From: Panulirus ornatus
Taxonomy: Eukaryota > Arthropoda > Malacostraca > Decapoda > Palinuridae
Direction: 5' to 3'
DNA length: 64,000 nt
NCBI RefSeq assembly: GCF_036320965.1
Contig: NC_092265.1
Location: forward strand, 4,179,001-4,243,000
Under the pieces are notes generated by a model, which searched no databases, was not told the DNA's origin, and was given only the letters and a program-made list of their open reading frames with translations. The position numbers were made by a program, and so were the translations under genes. Shown here one piece after another: positions 25,826-38,496 of this stretch (position 1 is its first letter; each line of letters begins with the position of its first letter).

Positions 25826-26849
25826 AAAAATTTATTCTCTTTAATCATCAAGTTCCTCTCGTTCCCCTGACCACCTACTCCTCCTCCTCCTCCTCCTCCT
25901 CCTCCTGTGACAGAGAACCTCCTCTCCCACAACATCCCACCTTCAGCTCCCGTATTCCACCTCCTCATCACCTACCTGGAACGTTCCAGAGCCTGTAGAG
26001 GGGGATGTCCTCAACGGTCCAGCTGGTGTTGGAGAAGTGGGCGGGGGCGTCTACGTGAGTGCCCAGGAGCTGATCCCCACACATGTCATTCATCATGATC
26101 CTGACGACAACACCACCTTCAGGTTACTCTACATTGGAAGGATGACTTACCTGCAACTGTATTGCCTAAAAAAGAGGTTAAGAGGATGGATGGGAGTCCG
26201 TAAACGTTACTCAAAGACTGGAATTTATCTAAAGATAAAGATATTTCTTGAAGGAGGAAAACAAGGAACTAAAAGAGCTGTGAATAAGTACCTTAGAGTT
26301 GCTTAGAATGTTACTCAAAGGCACTTACATACATCGACTTGATTTTAATCTATGTGTTTCATGTATCTAACCCTTCTCCATTACACCTAACAGTAACTGA
26401 CTCACAAGACCTTAATACAGTATCTAAGCTACTTCGAATAACATGATGTCAGATTTACCAAATAAATCTTAAACCTAAACTTGTGTCATATGAAGACGAA
26501 CTTCAGTCATGAAGACCTTTGTTTATCTAACATTCAGGGAAAAAAAAAACAAGTGAAAGTTAAGATGAGATACGAACTTAACGTTGATCTGATGCTGATC
26601 AGATTCCACAACTCTGACTTGGTGAGAGGCGGGGACGTCCACATTGATCGTGTACGTCAGGTCCAGCAGGGACACAGACGTTAGGAGGTCGACTCCGCCA
26701 GTAACAGTGGGATCCTGTACGAAAGCAGAGGCGTCGGCAGGGCTGGCAACAGCTAAGACCAACGAGGCCACGACCACTATCACCACCACGACCATCATCC
26801 CTGGGGTCGAAGTGGGTGTCTGGGTTCGGGTGTGAGGTCGTGATGCCAT
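24115..26849 (-). CDS. Cyclase/kynurenine formamidase-like protein A, probable pseudoenzyme
   Basis: Five exons on the minus strand: 26849-26578 (3' end uncertain), 26100-25976, 25695-25486, 25148-24961, 24474-24115; about 384 aa. Exon 1 gives a signal-like hydrophobic stretch (MMVVVVIVVVASL) and LLDLTYTINVDVP, the family N-terminus. Exons 2-5 carry family blocks GTHVDAPAHF, NTGW, VGVGIDT, NNIYSI and KIGGGS. Compared with paralogs C and D, ligand positions are changed: the first His of HxGTHxD is Leu (about 102), the downstream His is Arg (about 246) and the Glu 12 residues later is His (about 258). The last exon adds five consecutive His, an acidic Ser/Glu/Asp run and a hydrophobic C-terminus (LLPLLLTATVAMWI), like a GPI or membrane signal. 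Catalysis is therefore doubtful. The exon 1 donor is poor (AA|gttcgt), so the 5' end may be wrong or damaged. Confidence 0.82.
24903..24950. repeat. (GT)n microsatellite in intron 4 of gene A
   Basis: GT run that starts about 10 nt from the 5' splice site of exon 4 of gene A. Confidence 0.95.
25759..25823. repeat. (AG)n microsatellite in intron 2 of gene A
   Basis: About 65 bp of AG, followed at 25878-25907 by a CTC trinucleotide run. Confidence 0.97.
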
Positions 26850-27249
26850 ACCTCAGAAAAGGGAAGGGGGGGAAAAAAAGGATATGTTTTAAATATACTG
26901 CAACCGCTTATAGTCCCCTGAGAGACAGGTGAGGGAGGTCATTCTCTCATTAAGACATGTTCATCACGAATCTTGAAAAATCTTCTGTGTGTTGGAGATA
27001 TTCGGTGTACTGGTTACAAAATATTCAGAGAATGATAACGTATGGATAGTAACGAACTTGCTTGGTAACGATGGCAGGTCACAACGCTACATTACCAAGA
27101 TCAATGGCAGGTGTGTGACCTGGGAGTTTAGTACTGGAGACCAAGAGACACACAGGTAGATGAGACGGGAGACGAGAGACAAGGCTGACTGACAGACAGA
27201 TAAGTCGACAGAAGAAAAATATCGACAGAGAGAGAAGGAGAGACAAAAC

Positions 27250-27251
<2 letters not shown>

Positions 27252-27324
<73 letters not shown>
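27252..27324. repeat. (AG)n microsatellite
   Basis: Uninterrupted run of about 73 bp. Confidence 0.97.
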
Positions 27325-27325
<1 letters not shown>

Positions 27326-27671
27326 AAAAGGGGGACGAAGGGAGAGAGAGGGAGAAGGTTTTAGAAACGAGAGGGTGTTATAGTGATGTAGATATATACT
27401 CGCCTCACTGGCAACAATGACCACACTGCCTCACAACAGTTTCGAGCTGAGCATAGAACTATAACATAAGCAAAACCTTACTGACAGTGCACATTGCTCA
27501 GCTGTTCACATTATCAAATGACAAGCCCAGTATCTCCACTGCCTCAAGATATTGTTCTCTTCACGTGTTGTGAGCAGCAGGATCTTACCACCAGAGACTA
27601 GATCGCCACTAAGATAAGGCTGCCGTAGACACAGAAAGTGGGGAAATTGAACGAATATTCGCAAGCAATCA

Positions 27672-27672
<1 letters not shown>

Positions 27673-27720
<48 letters not shown>
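27673..27720. repeat. (GT)n microsatellite
   Basis: Uninterrupted GT run of about 48 bp. Confidence 0.96.
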
Positions 27721-27722
<2 letters not shown>

Positions 27723-29721
27723 GGTCTTTTTTTGCGTGTGAGTGTGTATTTTTTAGGGATGTGTGCAGGAACCTCGAGTACCTCCACATCACCTTCGTAC
27801 AACCTCATCCAAACGCAAGTCCGAGCGGAGCGTCAGAGCACCATTATCCTCACACCTCCAGCCCTTCGCTCCTCCTCCTGCTGTTCCTCGTCTTTATCTC
27901 TTCCTCCTCCTCCTTCTCTTCCTTATCCTCCTCCTCCCTGGTTGATCGTCAGCCTCCATGGTGACAAAACGAGGGAAATGACGGTTAGGTCTAAAGAAAA
28001 GAGGATATTCGAACCCAGCCAAACTCCCCCACACATCTCCACCATACATATGGATACTATATAAATGGTCTTCCATATATATTTCGACCGTGCCTTTCCC
28101 CCGGTCGAAAACCACCCTTCTTATTTTTTTTACCCTCCGTCTGACCCCCGAGTTCAAGATAATGGCATGATGTAACCTGAGACCCGTGGCTCCTCACGAC
28201 AGACATCTGGGATCACAGACATTGGAGCTGAAGACAAATGGCATTTGCTGTTCTCTGTACACGTTGGGTAAGACCATGACTATAATGGAAACAGATATAT
28301 AAGTATATATATACGTATATCATCCTCGAACACCATATAGAAAACAGTGAGAGAGAGATAGACACATGATAGACTAACATAGCCTACTGGAGTAGATATG
28401 TTGACGAAAGTAGGAAAGATTTAAGAAGTAATCCAAATAGAAACAGAGAATATCACCAGTTCTCTGCCGCAGCTGACACAGCTGTAGCTCAAATCATGCT
28501 ATCAAGAAAAGAAAAAAGAAATTCGCTGGCGTAGTAACACAGGAGAGCTGTCACTCGTATGTAAGACTTAGTATCGAGTGTCAGCTGTTGTGAAAATGTG
28601 TGAGATGAGGGAAAGTCATGTTCTCCTTTTAAACGGGTATTTGTGTTAAGTGGCTACGAACTCGGGCCTGAGGTAGACATTTGAAGTGGGAGTTTTATCA
28701 TGCTTAAAAGTTTTCCTTTCTCGCTGTTTGTGTCACTGGGAAGATGTCTTCCTAAGCAGGTGGTAGGAATGCAGACGAAGAAAAAAGATATTCTACTCCT
28801 TGTGACATCAACCACCATGGCGATACGTCCTTTCCTTCAGCTAAAGCCAGAATACAACACTATAATTTCTTCCCTATAACATTTGTGTGTTCTGTCCTGC
28901 TAGCTATGACGTGCATACATCCATACATGTATGCGAGACTCGGCTTGTATGAGTCGACATCCAACATACATACGCTCTGTGGATGAAGGACAACCAGTCT
29001 TGTGCTCCTCCTATCCATCCTGTGGGTGGTGGCGCCACTACAGGCAAGTTGGCGTGAGTTCATGGAGCAAAGACGAGCGTGGTGAGGTATGTGTCATCAT
29101 TGCCGGGAGGGAACACCTTTAAGAAGGACGTTTCCGGTCTATAAAACACTGACTTTTGTAGAGGATATGGTTTACAACCCTGTCTCCAACGTTATCGATA
29201 TTGTAAGACCTATGGACGATAATGCTGTCCTCCAGCAGATAACCTCGTCAAGCACCATGAGATGTCCTGTTGTCTGTCCATCTTATGTGCTCCCAGAACC
29301 ACGTTGCTACATTGATTGCAAGCACAACGTGCAACATCAGATACAAGGCCAGAGAACACAGAGCAAATGCTGCAGATTGCAAGTCCAGTAAGTGTAGTTC
29401 TTATAGTGAATCGTCTATGCGTATATATGTGTGTGTGTGTGTGTGACATGAAAATCCACAGTCAATCACTTACATGACTCACTTACCTGTTAAGGGTTAT
29501 TGTCGCACTGTGTGATCCTGTCAACTGGTGAGGAAAGACAGGACCAAGTCCTCAGGCGCCGACGGGTAGTCAAGCCCTCTCCTGATTGGTCATAGAAGGT
29601 TTGTTTTATACAGTGACGTGTCACTGAGCGGAGCCAATGGTGTCCAAGGAGGAAATTCGAATACTCGTTGAAATGTTATGAATGCTGACGGCTAAAAGTC
29701 CTATAACACACAGTGGTGTTG

Positions 29722-29722
<1 letters not shown>

Positions 29723-29764
<42 letters not shown>
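29723..29764. repeat. (AC)n microsatellite
   Basis: AC run of about 42 bp that directly precedes the tRNA-like SINE. Confidence 0.95.
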
Positions 29765-29766
<2 letters not shown>

Positions 29767-30015
29767 GTCCATGAGTTAGCACATGCCAGTCCAGGGTCGG
29801 TCCAGTGTGGGTTCGAATCCTGGGCGTGGCAATCAGTGTACATCCAACCTATGTGTTCACCTTCCCTTCCGGGCTGGTCGATACATAGGTACCTGGGTTT
29901 GTCTGGGATGTGAGTGCAGGTGTAAACATTACACAGGAGAAGAGACATGATACTTATGGACAAAGTTAAAGGACGAGGCAACACGAGTGTAAAACTCTCT
30001 CCCCGTAACACACAA
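29765..30015 (+). mobile_element. tRNA-derived SINE
   Basis: Contains a tRNA pol III B-box, GGGTTCGAATCCTGG, at about 29808-29822, preceded by CATGAGTTAGCACATGCCAG. The same combination (CATGAGTCAGCAC..., GTGTTCGAATCCTGG) occurs at 43700-43862. The 3' half is shared with 15176-15330. Two or more related copies with a B-box and no intact tRNA cloverleaf point to a SINE family. Confidence 0.72.
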
Positions 30016-30617
30016 ATAGTAATCACAAACATATACATTATCATTATCACCATTATGGGGGTGGACTTTCCTGAAGTCAAAAGTCCTTTGACCATCCACT
30101 ACCTTCTTCTGTCAGCTGACGTTGACTTTTGACTAGAAACTTAAGAATCAGACAAAAGCTAGGCCCTTCAAAGTACCATCGTGCTTAATTACTGAAGTTG
30201 GTGATTTCATTTTAATTTATAGAAAATCGCTGACAATAACATCTTTCATAGAAAATGGTTTTCACCGCGGGAATGTTGTGGGATACTTCGTAAGAGTTAT
30301 CACTTCGACGAGGGACTGTTCCCTACCCAATTGTTGTAGGGTGAACCCCAAAAATATGTATCCAAATCTCAATCTAAATAGAAATTTACATACATTTTGA
30401 TGATGATCTAAAGCAAAAATCAAATGATAGAGTTACCGTCAAAGTTTTATTGTGGTATCAAAAACCAGACGGGAACGCTACGAGTGTACACAATATCCAC
30501 TTCCAACACTCAGGAAATCTCAGGAGGCGTGGTCCCCAACATGAGCACTCCTCTTGTGTTAACTTAGCACAGCAGCAGGCAGCTAAATGACCTAATCAAG
30601 ACCATCTAATTAATTAC

Positions 30618-30619
<2 letters not shown>

Positions 30620-30688
<69 letters not shown>
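30620..30688. repeat. (AT)n microsatellite
   Basis: AT run of about 69 bp. Confidence 0.97.
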
Positions 30689-30689
<1 letters not shown>

Positions 30690-31129
30690 TCCCTGAATGC
30701 CACTTATGAAATGAAGGTTACTATGTATTCAGACACTTTTATAGTTCACCTCAATACTTAGGTATGCAAGAGATGATCTCGTTGCACCCGTCCATCAGCA
30801 GCGACCAAACAAATGAACCAACGACCCACATCTTGCCCATAAGAGACTTCAAGAAAATTCCCCGAAAGCAGCACCCACCTACTCACTTCCGTGACATCTA
30901 TCAGCCTGTGTTCGCGTTTGAGATGCGTTGTTTGTCATGTCGGACAAGAATATGTCATCTACTTTGGCGTAAGATTCCACCTCCCCTACACGTTTTAATG
31001 AACGTATAGATATTTTCTCTCACATTCATTTGCCTTTGACGTATATTATGTCTACCATCGTACGTTCTGATCGTGAGAAGGGCGCTCCCTCTCACCCCTC
31101 CCCCGTTTTCGCATCATGTCAGCTGCTGT

Positions 31130-31134
<5 letters not shown>

Positions 31135-31208
<74 letters not shown>
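31135..31208. repeat. (AG)n microsatellite
   Basis: AG run of about 74 bp. Confidence 0.97.
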
Positions 31209-31212
<4 letters not shown>

Positions 31213-32394
31213 AAAAGGGAGTAAGTCATTCACCCGCCCTTCATTTTTTTTTTTCTGTCTCTCTCTCCTTGGAGGCGTAGGAGGGCGACACCCAGCCCAT
31301 GCTCCCCTTAAAGGGCGTCCAGGGCGGGGGAGGGAGATGCTTGCAAGCGCCCCAGTATGCCAGTCTGGTCGGTGGTGTGGACGAGGACACACTCACACAC
31401 ACACACGCACGCACACCCTGACACACGTACATAGAGCAAGGCGGACGCCCGACGCGCGCTTCTCTCTCTCTCTCGCTACCTAGCAAGATTCCCTCTGCCA
31501 GGAAGTCGTCAGGTGGAGGAGCACCACTCCGAGGACGACGTCTGTAGTGGCAAGACGATCGAGGTAGGTCGAGGACACACACACACACACACACACACAG
31601 GGTATTGGTAGGACGCACATGTAGCATATTTGCAGGTATATGTGATGATGGAGATTGAAGTGCACCTCAATTATATTTCTTGACGATTGGACATAGGGTT
31701 ATTTCTTTTTTCTCCCCTACACGTTCAACCATGGGAAACTATGATTTCTCATTAATAATCTCCAGTCCATTCATTCAAGATCACTCGCATCCCTTAGTGA
31801 ACTGGGCATTCTGCCATATCTCGACAGTTCGAGAAATCACCCTTCCTTCGCAAAACCAGTTATATAATACAGATGATGTAACAGATAACATACACACACA
31901 CACGTGTTCTTAAAGCTGTTCGTCATAACATGCATCCTCTTTGCTGACCCCCAAGAGAGGTTTATCGAAGTCGTTCCATACAGGGAAAAAAAAAGAAAAA
32001 CCTCCAGAGGTATTATTAAACCTGTAGTGGCCCGGGCCCTTGGCCAAGCTAAGCAGGAAATGCACTTCGCGTGGCAACAAGCATATTGTGAAATGCTTCA
32101 GATGTGGCTTCAAACTTTTACCCTGCCTCTGTTTTGTGATCATGAAACAAGAACAATAACCAAAAGTCCTTCCCTGTCATAGTGCATGTGGAAGGAGCGT
32201 TTCCGTAATGGTGTGAGCAAAGGGAACACTGAAGGGAGGAGTGAATGCAGGCAGGGATAGTACAGTGGATGAGATACAGAGATGTAGGAGGGTGACAAGT
32301 GGAATCGTGTGGGCTCAGGGACCCACAAGGCCCTTATCACATTAAAAAAGAGTGACAGCATTAACGAGGGCCGGAATATATATAACTATATGAC

Positions 32395-32397
<3 letters not shown>

Positions 32398-32457
<60 letters not shown>
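32398..32457. repeat. (AT)n microsatellite
   Basis: AT run of about 60 bp. Confidence 0.97.
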
Positions 32458-32460
<3 letters not shown>

Positions 32461-33403
32461 CTGTCTAGAACCCTTAAATTTTCCAGCAGAGGCAACGATG
32501 CTTCCTACAGTCGTCATCTACATGTATGTCGAAAAAAAGCACTGGTCTCCTCCTGACATGTTTTGGCTAAAGTATCGAGAGTAACCTACATCACCTGCCA
32601 ACACAGGCGGTGCTCAGCAGGGGGTGAACACAGGCTAGCTCACGCCCTTTAGCTAATCACCCAAATTAACATCAACTTAAGCAAGCTGGGTTAAGCCCGC
32701 CCTCCCACCTCAAATAAGCTTAGTTAGGTCTCATCAGGTTGTCTTCCACTTTAATTCCTCTCTTCCCCACCCTTGTAACCCTTCCTCCTTCTCCTCCACC
32801 TCCTCTTCCTCCTCCTCCTCCTCCTCTTCCTCATGTCATCCACCCCTTTATCTCCTGGAGAGGACAGTCTTCCTCACACATAAAAAACACAACGAGCGTG
32901 GTTCTGGGTACGCTCTATCCCACATTCATTGGGTGTGCCAGCCCTCACGTCGCTACGCCCGCACACCTGAACCCTTTAAATAATTAGCTGCTTTGTTTTC
33001 TCTTCCTTTTTCATGAAATTTTTCATGGCGTGGGTGAGCCTGGGCGTGATGCCCGGGTCAGGTTTATTTATAACACTTGGAATGGTGAATGGGGCCGCAT
33101 CCTAGGGTGGTGATTATGGACCTGTTGTTATCTGAATGATCCTTACGTATGATGTTAGAAACGTGATGTTGCGGTTATGTTGAAAGAACTCTTTGTCTAT
33201 TTAGTGTACCACTTTTTTCTCTCTATCTAATGACTGACGTGTGTGTGTGTGTGTGTGTGTGTTTGTGTGTTCAGCTATGCTCGTTTAAATGTCAAGTCTT
33301 CTCATTGACTCTATTGCCAACGATGGCCAACATGTTGTGGTAACGAGGGCCACATTTTGGCACTGGTCTTTAGGTGTTGGTAATGGCAGAACATGCAGGC
33401 CCG

Positions 33404-33500
33404 GATGTGCATACGATGGCACTCATGGCCACATGATGGCACTCATGGCCACATGATGGCACTTATGGCCACTTGTTGGCACCGATGACCACACGATGGT
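33404..33500. repeat. ~20 bp degenerate minisatellite
   Basis: Repeats of GATGGCACTCATGGCCACAT with drift toward the 3' side. Confidence 0.8.
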
Positions 33501-34141
33501 GCTTTTGGACAGATGTTGGCACAAGTGTTTCAAGGTGTGTTGTTCCGTCTCTTTCTTCCCACTTTCATTGAAATGTATTAAAGATTATATATATATTTTG
33601 TTTCGTCCATCAATCAGCAGCGGTTTTTAAACAAGGAACAATGTGTGATATGCATTCAGGGTAAGACGTATATGCCACATGGAGGTAAGAGAGCTATGCC
33701 ACCTGACTATGTAACAATCTGCTGGTTTATATCAGTGAATATCTAAGTATACTCGATCGATCTATTCTCCGTATCTTTACCCTGCGTTATCTTTATCACG
33801 AATTCTTCAACTCATAACTTATGGCAATCTTTATCACGAATTATTCCACTCATAACTTATGACAATCTCACTAGATCACTCAGAATGAAGACCACAGACA
33901 GAAAAAAGACGGAAAAGTTGTACGTTTTGTCGATGTACTTTTCATCGGCTCATCTGCTATGGCAAACCTCAGACCACAGGTATGGCAACTGTTGGTCTCG
34001 GTCTGGTGTAGGTGGGTAAGTCGGTTGGCACCCCGCCTGGCGGAGGCTGGAGACTTGCCCAGGTCTATATAGCCATCGTGTTCTCGCCTGAAGCACCTCC
34101 CATGCCAAGTGGCTCACTCATGCCATCATACCAGGCCTTGT

Positions 34142-34183
<42 letters not shown>
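34142..34183. repeat. (GT)n microsatellite
   Basis: GT run of about 42 bp. Confidence 0.96.
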
Positions 34184-34188
<5 letters not shown>

Positions 34189-34688
34189 CACTAAAGACAA
34201 TACTGGGGTCGCCCAGGGAGAGAGGTACTAGGAACGTGGCATCAAGGAGGTGCTAGGACCATAGCATCAAAGGAGGTGCTAGGATCGTAGCATCAAGGGA
34301 AGGCCTACGAGAGTCGCATCAGGACGCAAGATCTGTAGGATCCAAGTCTACTCAAGATTGAACGACATGGTGGCATTCCCTGACCTCAGCAGCGGCACGA
34401 CGAATGTTTGAGGAGGAGCGTAAGCACTGCCTGCGAGCAACGTGGGCTCGACGACACGGCACAGCTGTCGTGAATGTTGCGACACCAGTTCACTTGTCTT
34501 TTCTGCGCACGTGTGTGTGTGTGTGTGTGCACCCAGAATTGCACTCATGAGTCACCTACGCACATGCAGATTAGTGCATGAGAATATGAATCATCATGAA
34601 CAAGAGCGGAGGACAAAGATTATATACGTTTGTCACAGTAGATACAGATAATTCATAGGGGAAATAATTCCGTTACCTATGCTAGGTC

Positions 34689-34690
<2 letters not shown>

Positions 34691-34746
<56 letters not shown>
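34691..34746. repeat. (AG)n microsatellite
   Basis: AG run of about 56 bp. Confidence 0.97.
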
Positions 34747-34751
<5 letters not shown>

Positions 34752-35068
34752 GTTCTATAAACGACGAGAGAGGATGGTGCCTGGGGCTTGGTGGGAGGAG
34801 GGGAAGGGCAGAGAGAGTCTTTCCAAGCATCTATGGTTGGACCTGAGGGTTGGACGTGAGCCAGACATTATCTTAAAAAAAAAAAGAAAAGATGGTCAAG
34901 AAAACTCACCAACTGGATCGTGTCAACTGCCTCCTGTTGACAGTGAGGCGAGCAGTATATGTTGACATCATGACTTCACTGCACCAGACGAGTGAGGCAC
35001 AGCCACCTGGAGAAACAGTTGGTTCCAATTTATTTATTTTAACGTTTATGATATTTTATGCACATCTA

Positions 35069-35072
<4 letters not shown>

Positions 35073-35139
<67 letters not shown>
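35073..35139. repeat. (AT)n microsatellite
   Basis: AT run of about 67 bp, at the left end of the element at 35140-35433. Confidence 0.97.
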
Positions 35140-35140
<1 letters not shown>

Positions 35141-35433
35141 CGCCTAGCGCTACCTCGTGCACATGCGCGGGGAAGGAGTTGTTATTTCATGTGTGGCGTG
35201 TTGGCGATGGGAATGAATAAAGGCAGACAGTATGAATTGTGTACATGTGTACATATGTATATGTCTGTGTGTGTATATATATGTATACGTTGAGATGTAT
35301 AGGTATGTGTATTTGCGTGTGTGGACGTGTATGTATATGCATGTGTATGTGGGTGGGTTGGGCCATTCTTTCGTCTGTTTCCTTGCACTACCTCGCTAAC
35401 GCGAGAGACAGCGACAAAGCAAAATAATAATAG
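35140..35433. mobile_element. Dispersed repeat bounded by AT runs (probable)
   Basis: A ~290 bp segment lies between two AT-rich tracts. It begins with GCGCTACCTCG and ends with CACTACCTCGCTAACGCGAG followed by GACAGCGACAAAGC and an A-rich tail. The related CTACCTCG motif near both ends and the A/AT-rich boundaries are what a non-autonomous transposed repeat would show. No coding capacity. I recall similar sequence as abundant in decapod genomes but cannot check it. Confidence 0.45.
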
Positions 35434-35659
35434 TAAAATATATATATACATATATATACATATACGTAGATATGACCTTCGTGTGGTGGTGCGTTGCCCT
35501 CTCACAACCCCCTTGGCCTCGAGCTGTGTTATGCGTAGAGGAGCTGGGGTTCTGCTGCCGCAGTGGTGGGCAAGAATGATGCGTCAATTGCCGAGTCCCT
35601 CGGACGCGATGAGGCGCAACGAGACGTGGATGGATCATCCTCTCGTTGCCCACTCTTTT

Positions 35660-35660
<1 letters not shown>

Positions 35661-35713
<53 letters not shown>
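35661..35713. repeat. (AG)n microsatellite
   Basis: AG run of about 53 bp. Confidence 0.97.
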
Positions 35714-35716
<3 letters not shown>

Positions 35717-35851
35717 AACCACATCTTCCCTTAAAATTTCATGGACTGCACTGTGGTATGTAGAATTATAAAAAGAAAAAAAAATCGTCGTATAACAGGG
35801 ACGTTGATCATGAAGATGAGGAGGTAGAATTTGTGTTGATGTTGTAACGCC

Positions 35852-35853
<2 letters not shown>

Positions 35854-35919
<66 letters not shown>
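35854..35919. repeat. (AT)n microsatellite
   Basis: AT run of about 66 bp. Confidence 0.97.
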
Positions 35920-35923
<4 letters not shown>

Positions 35924-36219
35924 CCTCAACTGCCACAAGGCTTGCGAGAATATAATGCTACGTGGTGACGCCATCTACTACCAGTGTCTGAGAGGAGGAG
36001 GAGGAGGAGGTGGTGGGGACTGTAGTGCATTGTCGAATTCCTGATGGAAAAGATGACATATATGTATGAATAAAGACACTCATATGTCCAGGTTCCGTGC
36101 TACTGTCAACTACCCTTTGATAGGCGCGGCAGTTCCCCACCCCAAGAAAAACACATACCTTCACCCCCATGAAATGACAAGGTATTCACCCTAATGATAA
36201 CTCACAATCACCCACCACA

Positions 36220-36323
<104 letters not shown>

Positions 36324-36486
36324 TCTGGCCAGAGAAACAAACGCAGAATTTTGTCTTTTTATGAGATCAGACAAAAGACTAGGGAATATAGAACTCGGGC
36401 TGTGTCCACTATCCACTCAGTGCCCCTTGTACGACCATTCAGTGAGACCGCCCCCCTTCCAACCCCTACCTCATCTTTACCCCCTA

Positions 36487-36570
36487 TGCCTCACACCTAT
36501 GTATGCCTCACACCTATGTATGCCTCACACCTATGTATGCCTCACACCTATGTATGCCTCACACCTATGT
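36487..36570. repeat. 17 bp minisatellite, ~5 copies
   Basis: Near-perfect tandem copies of CCTCACACCTATGTATG, about 400 bp upstream of the start codon of gene B. Confidence 0.93.
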
Positions 36571-36966
36571 ATGAGAGTCTAATGGGAAGTTTCAAAGGGT
36601 CTTGAAGCGTGGTGACGGAGGAGGGAGACAGGAGCGGCTTCAATTGTGACTTGTTAAGGAGGGAGGGAAGGAGGGAGGGTAGGAGGGAGGGAGAATACAA
36701 ATGTCTTCGCTACTTAACATTTTACTTCCCTCGTTCTGACATGCCTTTTCATAGCTAGAGAATCTTTATAGATCTGTTCCCCTGCTTGACTTATCTGTCT
36801 GTCTGTTTGTCTATCTATCTGTCTGTCTTTCTGTTTTATCTCCCTGTCGAAGAATCCCCTCTGCACGGGGCTCCCGCAGCGCTTAAGAGTGTCTCTCTAT
36901 CTATTCGAGTGTCTGTTACTCATCTATTTACTCGTCTGTCTATCTAGGCAGTGGAAGTTGGTCACC

Positions 36967-37169
36967 ATGACGTCTGCGGCGGCGATGCCCACAGCTGCGG
37001 TGGCTGCGGCTGCGGCGCTCGTTCTGGTGATAGTAGGGGTCACCGCTACCTCGGCAGAGCTCTTCGATCTCTCCTACACCTTCAACGAGAACGCCCCGAC
37101 CTCCCCGAAGTTCTCCGCCTTCAGGCAAGAGCTGCAGAGGAGCGGTCGTAATAAACTGGGCATCTGGTG

Positions 37170-37234
<65 letters not shown>

Positions 37235-38423
37235 TTCATACCTGATCGCCGTCTCCCGCTTTGATGGTAATGCCATACATTGCCTTTCCTAGGGTGGAGG
37301 TGCACAGCTTCTGCTCGTCGGAACACTCCGGGACACACATCAACGCACCTCGACATCACTACGAGACTGGCTGGGCTGTGAACGACATCCCCAACGCTCG
37401 ACTCTGGAGGGTACCAGGTAAGGTACATGGAGGGTACCAGGCAAGGTACCTGGTGGGTACCAGGTAAGGTACATGGAGGATACCAGGTAAGGTACCTTTA
37501 CGAAGGATACCGTAGGTGGGACGAGACAATGGAAAAGGGATGGAACCCGAGAATCTAAGAGAAATGCGGACAAGTGAAAATGGGCGCAGGAGGAAGTGAG
37601 AGATGTAATGGGATGAATTTGAAGGAGGGAAAAAATACTCTGTAGAATAAGACAATATGAGATATAGAGAACTCATGCTGGAAATGGTAATCGCTAACAT
37701 AATCTCAGAGGATTTAGCACATGTAAACCTTCAACCATCTATACTTTCTACCACACCTTCAGAAATTCATCATGACGATCACGACGGGTATTCTTATATG
37801 TAATCAAGGATAGACTCTCAGATTTCTTATGTATCTTATAAAATGATCAAATTGCGAGTAAATCGATTCCAGTACTTCTAGATGACGTTCAGCAATGACT
37901 ATGTCCTCGCTATTGCATCTAAAAGAACAGAGTCTCAACCAAGAAAGGTCCTTCCTACTATATACATCCGGGTGTTCCTCTCTTGCCTCCTTCTTTTGGA
38001 TGTTCCTAAACCTTCGTTAAGTGATCAATCTGTCATTGTTAATTACGTTCCATGATGTTCTCATCTCCAGGTACACTTTCAACCATTTGATATGTCTTTC
38101 CATCATCACCACCACTCCTTGAACATCACATGTTTCTGAGATGTATGTATGTGTGTGTCTGTCTGTCTTGCAGGCGTGGTGGTGGATGTGTCCAAACGCA
38201 TCAGCCAGTCCCGCAATAAGAACTACGAGGTGACAGTAAGGGATCTTGAGGCGTGGGAGAGAGAGCATGGCGTCATCCCGGACAGAGCCCTCGTCTTCAT
38301 CCACACTGGCTGGGGCAAGATGGTCAACAACTCGGGAGCTTACACTGGGGTGGACCCACTAAACAACTTAAATTTCCCCGGTAATTCTGGTCCCCTTTTT
38401 TTCTATCATATCTAACGTCATGT

Positions 38424-38496
<73 letters not shown>

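Noticed and set aside
26149..26163. 15 nt microexon in gene A
   Set aside because: Splice borders are good (TTTTTTAG and GTAAGT) but the phase does not fit exon 2, and the next intron would be only about 48 nt; left as a possibility only.
35396..35974. 192-codon minus-strand frame
   Set aside because: Built from AT (Tyr/Ile) and AG/CT (Leu/Ser) repeats.
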